Below, piece after piece: positions 6,927-11,564 of a DNA stretch of 11,564 bases. Position 1 is the stretch's first letter, and each line of letters begins with the position of its first letter. The position numbers were made by a program, and so were the translations under genes. The notes below the pieces were generated by a model, which ran no database searches, had not been told where the DNA came from, and saw only the letters and a list, made by a program, of their open reading frames with translations. Source of the stretch: an uncultured Odoribacter sp. (GTDB taxonomy: Bacteria > Bacteroidota > Bacteroidia > Bacteroidales > Marinifilaceae); assembly GCA_900548135.1 (NCBI GenBank), contig URJC01000049.1, positions 1 through 11,564 on the forward strand. The letters run 5' to 3'.

Positions 6927-7064
6927 AATCTGATTGGTAATCTTACTAAAATCGAACTGGCAAGGAGAATTTATGTATTGGATGGATATAAGAGGTTGTT
7001 TGTGTTTATGACCGGAAAGGGCATTGTCTGGGGAAACTGAATAAACGGGGACAGTGAGTTTTAA
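6927..7064 (+). pseudogene. N-terminal first-blade relic of a 6-bladed beta-propeller
   Basis: Directly after the stop of the truncated propeller, in the same frame and after a second TGA (6924-6926), 37 codons read NLIGNLTKIELARRIYVLDG, then YKRLFVFMTGKGIVWGN and TGA 7038-7040. This is the family first blade (compare DENLISYV... FVLN... IIMFDKNGKF in the intact gene). The bases GATGA-AATCTGAT at the left join match GATGAGAATCTGAT of the intact gene with one base missing, which would restore D-E-N-L-I. A frameshift continues the blade as CLGKLNKRGQ (7025-7054), and a further shift gives E-F (7056-7061), matching the G-x-G-x-x-E-F turn with a small deletion. So this is a decayed N-terminal piece lying downstream of a C-terminal piece. 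Confidence 0.65.
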
Positions 7065-7065
7065 T

Positions 7066-7106
7066 AAAAGTGCCGGATAAACTTTTCAGATTTATCCGGC
7101 TCTTTT
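7066..7106. terminator. Bidirectional terminator between convergent genes
   Basis: GCCGGATAAA (7072-7081) pairs perfectly with TTTATCCGGC (7091-7100) around a 9-base loop. AAAAG before the left arm and CTTTT after the right arm extend the symmetry with a single mismatch, so each strand ends its stem with a T-run. It separates the plus-strand propeller relic from the minus-strand dipeptidase gene and can serve both. Confidence 0.8.
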
Positions 7107-7126
7107 CGTTTTCCGGATCAGTGGAG

Positions 7127-8821
7127 TTATGGAATAACTTCCAGTTTATTTCCGGTTTTTTCAATGATGGTTCGCAGATACCAATCCGGAAGCTGTGGGT
7201 TTTCTACCTTGGGATTTTTCTCTCCTGGCACGGCAGTCTTAATATTTCCATCCATAAAGCGGCAGAAAAGATAGCCGTAGAAGTCACGCCAGGTAGTTAG
7301 CAGTTGATTTCCGGTATTACAGGAGAAATCGGTCAGGTAGTCCACTGTCAGTTTAGGATCCTTGGCATACATGCCGGCAGCTCCGGCATCAATGATTTGT
7401 ACAAAATTCTTGTATTGGGTCTCCAGGGATTTTTGTTTTTCCCGGATTTCCGGATGAATCGCATTGTAGCGGGTATAAGCCAGGTTAGCTACCTGATTGA
7501 AAACCCAGAAGGCTGCTTCGGTAGTAAATTCCATCATGCTGCCGTTGCCTGTGGCAAAAGCATGAGGAACTCGCGTAGAGCAGGAGAACATCGGGAAGTA
7601 GACTGTACTGGCTGCATCGTCGACTCCAAACCATAAAATCCCCCCCACAGCATTAGGTAACCAATTCCGGCTTTGTGCTACAAAGGTGAAACCGGTCTGC
7701 TGGGTAGCTGTTGTCCGTTCGTGTACATATTCTTTCCCGTCTACTTTGAAAGTCATGGGGCGCCATCTGTAAGGACATTCGTAAGGACCGGCACCCGGAT
7801 CTTTGCTCATATCCAGTTCTGTGCCTTCCAGGTGATCGCGCATGAAATCCATCACCTCCAATACGTCAATTTTACGGTCAGGTTTAATCCATAGGGGCAT
7901 CCGGTTGGTGGCATAACCTTTTTCATCGCGTTGGATATGACCTTTCGCATAATCAAAATAAGGAGCCATATTGGAATTGACTGCATTGAAGAATGCCCAT
8001 ACCCGGATTTCGCAGGCTCGTGCACCACTGAAGTCAACTGGGGCATACGTGTCAGAAAAACTGAAAGTTGAATTTTTGCCTTCTTGCGGATAGAATCCTT
8101 TTTGTTTGGCAAAAGAAAATACATCTTTGGCATATACAGTCGTAACTTCTTTGTCGTAGATTTTTTTCATTCGGTCAGACGATATGGAAGTTTTTCCTTC
8201 CAGGGGAAAAGTGGTGATCCGGGCCTGGTTAGCATGGGCGCACACATAACCGTCAGGAACCATGCGGGCTACCCAAACGGCCCCTTTTTCACCTTCTCCT
8301 TTACCAATCATTTCCAGAATCCAGACTTCGTTGGGGTCACTGATAGAGAATGATTCTCCTTCGCTGGCATATCCGTATTTCTCAACCAGGTCGGTCATTA
8401 CGACGATGGCTTCACGGGCTGTTTTAGCACGTTGTAGAGTGACATAGATCAGGCTGCCATAGTCCATGATTGCACCGGTTTGTTTCCAGAGTTCCTGACG
8501 GCCGCCAAAGGTTGTCTCCCCGATTGCCAGTTGATGTTCATTCATATTCCCTACAACATTATAAGTTTGGGCTGCCTGAGGGATTTTACCCATATATTTT
8601 CCGGTATCCCATTCATAAATATCCATCATGGTACCTGCGGGCCATGTGCCTGCGGGCCAATGGTAAAGCTCTCCATATAGGACATGGGAGTCTGCGGAAT
8701 AGGTTATCATCGTGGATCCGTCTTGTGTTGCTCCGCGGGTGAGCAGAAAATTGGTACAGGCTGAAACTTTAGCAATAGTTCCTGCCAGCAATAAGAAAGT
8801 AATCAGATAAAATTTGTACAT
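7127..8821 (-). CDS. Secreted dipeptidase, peptidase family C69 (U34)
   Basis: This 564-residue Ntn-hydrolase cleaves dipeptides and probably acts in the periplasm. The start at 8821 gives signal MYKFYLITFLLLAGTIAKVSA, followed at once by Cys22 in ACTNFLLTRGATQDGSTM, the catalytic nucleophile, which must become the N-terminal residue of the mature enzyme. Other C69 features are ADSHVLYGELYHWPAG, GETTFGGR, and SDPNEVWILEMIGKG followed by VWVARMVPDGYVCAHANQAR. The reading frame extends 37 codons farther upstream, but that part lies in the intergenic hairpin and is not coding. The sequence V-S-A-C also fits a lipobox, so lipidation cannot be excluded, though it would block the nucleophile. It is the last gene of the udp-DUF4293-dipeptidase cluster, 94 bases after DUF4293, and ends at a bidirectional terminator. 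The frame is intact. Confidence 0.9.
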   Translation of the reverse strand: MYKFYLITFLLLAGTIAKVSACTNFLLTRGATQDGSTMITYSADSHVLYGELYHWPAGTWPAGTMMDIYEWDTGKYMGKIPQAAQTYNVVGNMNEHQLAIGETTFGGRQELWKQTGAIMDYGSLIYVTLQRAKTAREAIVVMTDLVEKYGYASEGESFSISDPNEVWILEMIGKGEGEKGAVWVARMVPDGYVCAHANQARITTFPLEGKTSISSDRMKKIYDKEVTTVYAKDVFSFAKQKGFYPQEGKNSTFSFSDTYAPVDFSGARACEIRVWAFFNAVNSNMAPYFDYAKGHIQRDEKGYATNRMPLWIKPDRKIDVLEVMDFMRDHLEGTELDMSKDPGAGPYECPYRWRPMTFKVDGKEYVHERTTATQQTGFTFVAQSRNWLPNAVGGILWFGVDDAASTVYFPMFSCSTRVPHAFATGNGSMMEFTTEAAFWVFNQVANLAYTRYNAIHPEIREKQKSLETQYKNFVQIIDAGAAGMYAKDPKLTVDYLTDFSCNTGNQLLTTWRDFYGYLFCRFMDGNIKTAVPGEKNPKVENPQLPDWYLRTIIEKTGNKLEVIP

Positions 8822-8850
8822 GTGATTCAGATTAAGACTTATGGATTTGT

Positions 8851-8902
8851 GATTTACGATTGTTTTCTTAGCCTGAAATAGCGGAAGAAAAAATCGTAAA
8901 TC
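8851..8902 (-). other. Long intergenic hairpin between DUF4293 and dipeptidase genes
   Basis: GATTTACGATT (8851-8861) pairs perfectly with AATCGTAAATC (8892-8902), and inside it TTTTCTT (8863-8869) pairs perfectly with AAGAAAA (8885-8891), with only G8862 bulged. That is 18 base pairs enclosing a 15-base loop. It occupies most of the 94-base gap before the dipeptidase start. On the minus strand no clear T-run follows, so a simple terminator is doubtful. A processing site, an attenuator or a dispersed intergenic repeat are possible. Confidence 0.6.
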
Positions 8903-8915
8903 CGGAATAAACGAA

Positions 8916-9401
8916 CTAACGGATTCGGTCAAAGGATTTCAAAAGAGCAATATCCTTAATGATTCCCCGGATGGCCAGCCAAGTGAAAATAACTCCGATG
9001 AGCGGGAAGATAAAACTCAATTCGGCAGACCAGTCTGCGCCTGTTTTTTGGCTAATTTGCCTTACCTGGAGCCACATTAAGACAATCAATCCCAGTTGGA
9101 GTACTACATTGGCAAAACACAGACGCAATTGTAACAGCAAGGTGGGTTTCACTGTCTTGGATTTTTTCTTGTGGATGAAAATAGTCAGGAAAGCCAAGGC
9201 GGTAATGACCGCATTAAGGACTAGCGACATCCAGTTCCAGGTGATGAATTCCGGAATATTGCCGGTCTGTATGACTTTGGTGGTATAGAATTCGTAAATG
9301 TGATGGTCCGGAGCAATAACAGAAGCTACAGGCATAAAAAACATTAATCCGGTGACAATTGTTGTACACAACAGAAATAGGGATTGAATACGTTGAATCA
9401 T
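8916..9401 (-). CDS. DUF4293 family membrane protein
   Basis: This 161-residue integral membrane protein begins with MIQRIQSLFLL, the characteristic start of the DUF4293 family in Bacteroidetes. Four hydrophobic segments are visible: about 8-30, 58-77, 90-110 and 129-145, separated by short charged loops such as HKKKSKTVK. The length is usual for the family. Function is unknown. It starts 10 bases after the stop of the uridine phosphorylase gene, so the two are very probably co-transcribed. It is followed by the long hairpin at 8851-8902 and then the C69 dipeptidase. Confidence 0.85.
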   Translation of the reverse strand: MIQRIQSLFLLCTTIVTGLMFFMPVASVIAPDHHIYEFYTTKVIQTGNIPEFITWNWMSLVLNAVITALAFLTIFIHKKKSKTVKPTLLLQLRLCFANVVLQLGLIVLMWLQVRQISQKTGADWSAELSFIFPLIGVIFTWLAIRGIIKDIALLKSFDRIR

Positions 9402-9411
9402 GATTTTTAAA

Positions 9412-10305
9412 CTAAAAATTTTCGCTTTGGGTTAATTGGTTCAGAGTATATTGGATCAGTTTATGCATATTGCCATAATAGTCGGCTGAAGCATCGCCAT
9501 TGATCCGGTTGGCAATGATCAGGCAGATGGTGGCAGCATGATGGCCAAGTAAATTACATAGTCCGGTGATGGCTGCGCTTTCCATCTCGTAGTTCGTTAC
9601 CTTGTAAGTGTCATAGCGGAATGCTGTGATCCGGTCATTGATACTCGGCATAGCCAACGGAAGGCGTAATACCCGTCCCTGGGGACCGTAGAAACCGACA
9701 GCTGTCAGGGTGACACCTTTGATTGTATGTTTGCCATCGTGCAGGCGGTTAACCAGATCGGGAGCAGCATTTACAACATAAGGACGGGCTGCCTCGGGAG
9801 TCCATTGGCAATGCCGGATAAATGCTTCTTCAAAAGAGCGGTCGCATACGGTTTCATTACCTGCATAGAAACGGAGCACTCCGTCACAACCGATACTTTT
9901 TTCTGAGATTACAAATGAATTTACCGGGATGTCGGCCTGAACGGAACCGGAAGTACCTATACGTATGATGTTCAGGCTATGACGGAGGGGTTTGATTTCT
10001 TTTGTGGCAAGATCGATGTTGGCCAGGGCATCCAGTTCATTGATGACAATGTCGATGTTGTCCGGTCCTATGCCCGTAGAAATAACAGTCAGCCGGTGGG
10101 AATGGTATGTTCCTGTTATGGAATAGAATTCACGGTTATTTTTTTTTAGCTCTATGTGGTCGAAATAAGAAGCAATGGTTTCTACCCTGCCGGGGTCGCC
10201 AACCAGAATGATGTCGTTGGCCAGATCCTCAGGCAACAGATGGAGATGAAAAATGCTACCATCCGGATTCGTAAGTAGTTCAGATGATTTTATAGATGTT
10301 GCCAT
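9412..10305 (-). CDS. udp: Uridine phosphorylase-type nucleoside phosphorylase
   Basis: This 297-residue cytoplasmic enzyme of the PNP/UDP phosphorylase family most likely splits uridine with phosphate into uracil and ribose-1-phosphate in pyrimidine salvage. Motifs are the phosphate-binding V-G-D-P-G-R (35-40), I-R-I-G-T-S-G-S (115-121), FYGPQGR (205-211), and NYEMESAA (238-245), whose Glu-Met-Glu binds ribose. The NYEMES form is typical of uridine phosphorylases; an exact substrate cannot be proved from sequence. The protein is somewhat longer than the enterobacterial enzyme (about 250), which is usual in Bacteroidetes. ATG 10305 is preceded by a promoter at 10329-10359 that leaves a very short leader. 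It is the first gene of the udp-DUF4293-dipeptidase cluster. Confidence 0.85.
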   Translation of the reverse strand: MATSIKSSELLTNPDGSIFHLHLLPEDLANDIILVGDPGRVETIASYFDHIELKKNNREFYSITGTYHSHRLTVISTGIGPDNIDIVINELDALANIDLATKEIKPLRHSLNIIRIGTSGSVQADIPVNSFVISEKSIGCDGVLRFYAGNETVCDRSFEEAFIRHCQWTPEAARPYVVNAAPDLVNRLHDGKHTIKGVTLTAVGFYGPQGRVLRLPLAMPSINDRITAFRYDTYKVTNYEMESAAITGLCNLLGHHAATICLIIANRINGDASADYYGNMHKLIQYTLNQLTQSENF

Positions 10306-10328
10306 AGTTTACTGTTAATTGATGCAGT

Positions 10329-10359
10329 CAAATTTAGAGAAAATACCGCAAACTGCCAA
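10329..10359 (-). promoter_or_regulatory. Bacteroides-type promoter for the udp operon
   Basis: Read on the minus strand, TTGG (10359-10356; consensus TTTG, one mismatch), a 19-base spacer and TAAATTTG (10336-10329) fit the Bacteroides promoter form, with the -7 box TAnnTTTG perfect. The predicted start is near 10321-10325, giving a leader of about 20 bases. The stretch from here to 10549 shows no gene or clear repeat. Confidence 0.55.
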
Positions 10360-10549
10360 TTTTACGGCTGTTCCAATTGGAGAAATACGAAGAGTATGTC
10401 AAAATCTGAATGATTTCTGTCAAAAAGCATAAGGAGAATCCGTTTTGGATGGTATTTTTTGTGTAATTCCTGGAACAAAGTGTTCTTGAGGAGTAGAATG
10501 CAAACATTTCCTTTCCGGGAAATAAGCAATAATGTAAGGAGCTGTATTT

Positions 10550-10721
10550 ATGAGAAAAGTTGTTTTATTATTGAGTGTAATGTTATATTCTTCGGATGTT
10601 CATAGGGGTAGGCTGTTATGCTATGTTGCGATTGTGGAAAGCTATTACTGACTGTAAATATTATGAGTATGTTAGGGAATGGGCAGATACAATAGTCCGG
10701 GAGGATAGAACCATTGAATAA
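10550..10721 (+). pseudogene. Relic of a GH88/GH105-type unsaturated glycuronyl hydrolase
   Basis: A good ribosome site AAGGAG (10536-10541) stands 8 bases before ATG 10550, which opens MRKVVLLLSVMLY, a signal peptide. A shift of frame gives F-F-G-C-S (10588-10602), a lipobox ending, followed by a stop. A third frame (10611-10721) reads GCYAMLRLWKAITDCKYYEY, then VREWADTIVREDRTIE and TAA. This resembles the first repeat of GH105/GH88 hydrolases, where G-L-x-x-x-A-x-W-K-A-T-G-D-x-K-Y-x-x-Y-V-x-x-x-A-D-x-x-x-x-x-D-G-x-I is typical; here the D-G has become D-R. The intact enzymes are about 350 residues and act on unsaturated uronyl oligosaccharides from pectin. Only about 55 codons remain, so the gene is dead. 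The assignment rests on remembered family consensus and is moderate. Confidence 0.5.
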
Positions 10722-10722
10722 A

Positions 10723-10769
10723 TGCCCGAAGAATTATGGAATAGAATTCCTTTTGTTTTTCTTCGGGCA
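10723..10769 (-). terminator. Terminator downstream of the GH97 gene, with nested hairpin
   Basis: TGCCCGAAGAA (10723-10733) pairs perfectly with TTCTTCGGGCA (10759-10769), and inside the 25-base loop GGAAT (10738-10742) pairs with ATTCC (10746-10750). Read on the minus strand the stem is followed by TTTATT, matching the GH97 gene that ends at 10796. On the plus strand the sequence after the stem is ATTGTA, which is weaker. Confidence 0.65.
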
Positions 10770-10795
10770 ATTGTATCAGGAAAATGGACAAGGAT

Positions 10796-11564
<769 letters not shown>

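Noticed and set aside
7304..8742. Several plus-strand open frames across the dipeptidase gene
   Set aside because: They are antisense to a well-recognised C69 enzyme and show no family motifs or signal peptides.

Overview
The window looks like a chromosomal segment from a gut-type Bacteroidales (Bacteroides/Parabacteroides/Odoribacter-like; the genus cannot be fixed from the sequence alone). The indicators are an NVEALA-family peptide, several 6-bladed beta-propeller lipoproteins of the Bacteroidetes type, DUF1573 proteins, DUF4293, a C69 dipeptidase, a GH97 glycosidase, the scarcity of Shine-Dalgarno sites, and promoters of the Bacteroides form TTTG-N19/20-TAnnTTTG.

Positions 1-5400 hold an AT-rich, plus-strand accessory locus. 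In order it has: the 3' end of one DUF1573 gene; an RNA-like cluster of adjoining hairpins; an unusually long NVEALA peptide gene; a propeller lipoprotein; a second DUF1573 lipoprotein; the decayed N-terminus of another propeller gene; an S26 signal peptidase I; a thioredoxin-fold lipoprotein with CxxC; and a full-length propeller lipoprotein that overlaps it by 4 nt, ending in a hairpin terminator. The products are nearly all predicted to be exported or membrane-anchored, so the locus looks like an envelope system in which a small peptide, surface propellers, a redox lipoprotein and its own signal peptidase may work together. Its function is unknown.

Positions 5400-7110 hold tpx (minus strand, with a textbook Bacteroides promoter) and a scrambled propeller relic. 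In the relic a C-terminal two-thirds piece (6108-6923) is followed directly, in the same frame, by the N-terminal first-blade piece of a propeller (6927-7064). A near-perfect bidirectional terminator closes it.

Positions 7127-10360 are ordinary house-keeping and salvage genes on the minus strand: uridine phosphorylase, DUF4293 membrane protein and secreted C69 dipeptidase. They form a probable operon from a promoter at about 10345, with a long hairpin between the last two genes.

Positions 10361-11564 hold the remains of a GH88/GH105-type unsaturated glycuronyl hydrolase (three short pieces in three frames), a terminator, and the C-terminal part of a GH97 glycosidase running off the right edge. 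No rRNA, tRNA, CRISPR array, transposase or complete mobile element was seen.
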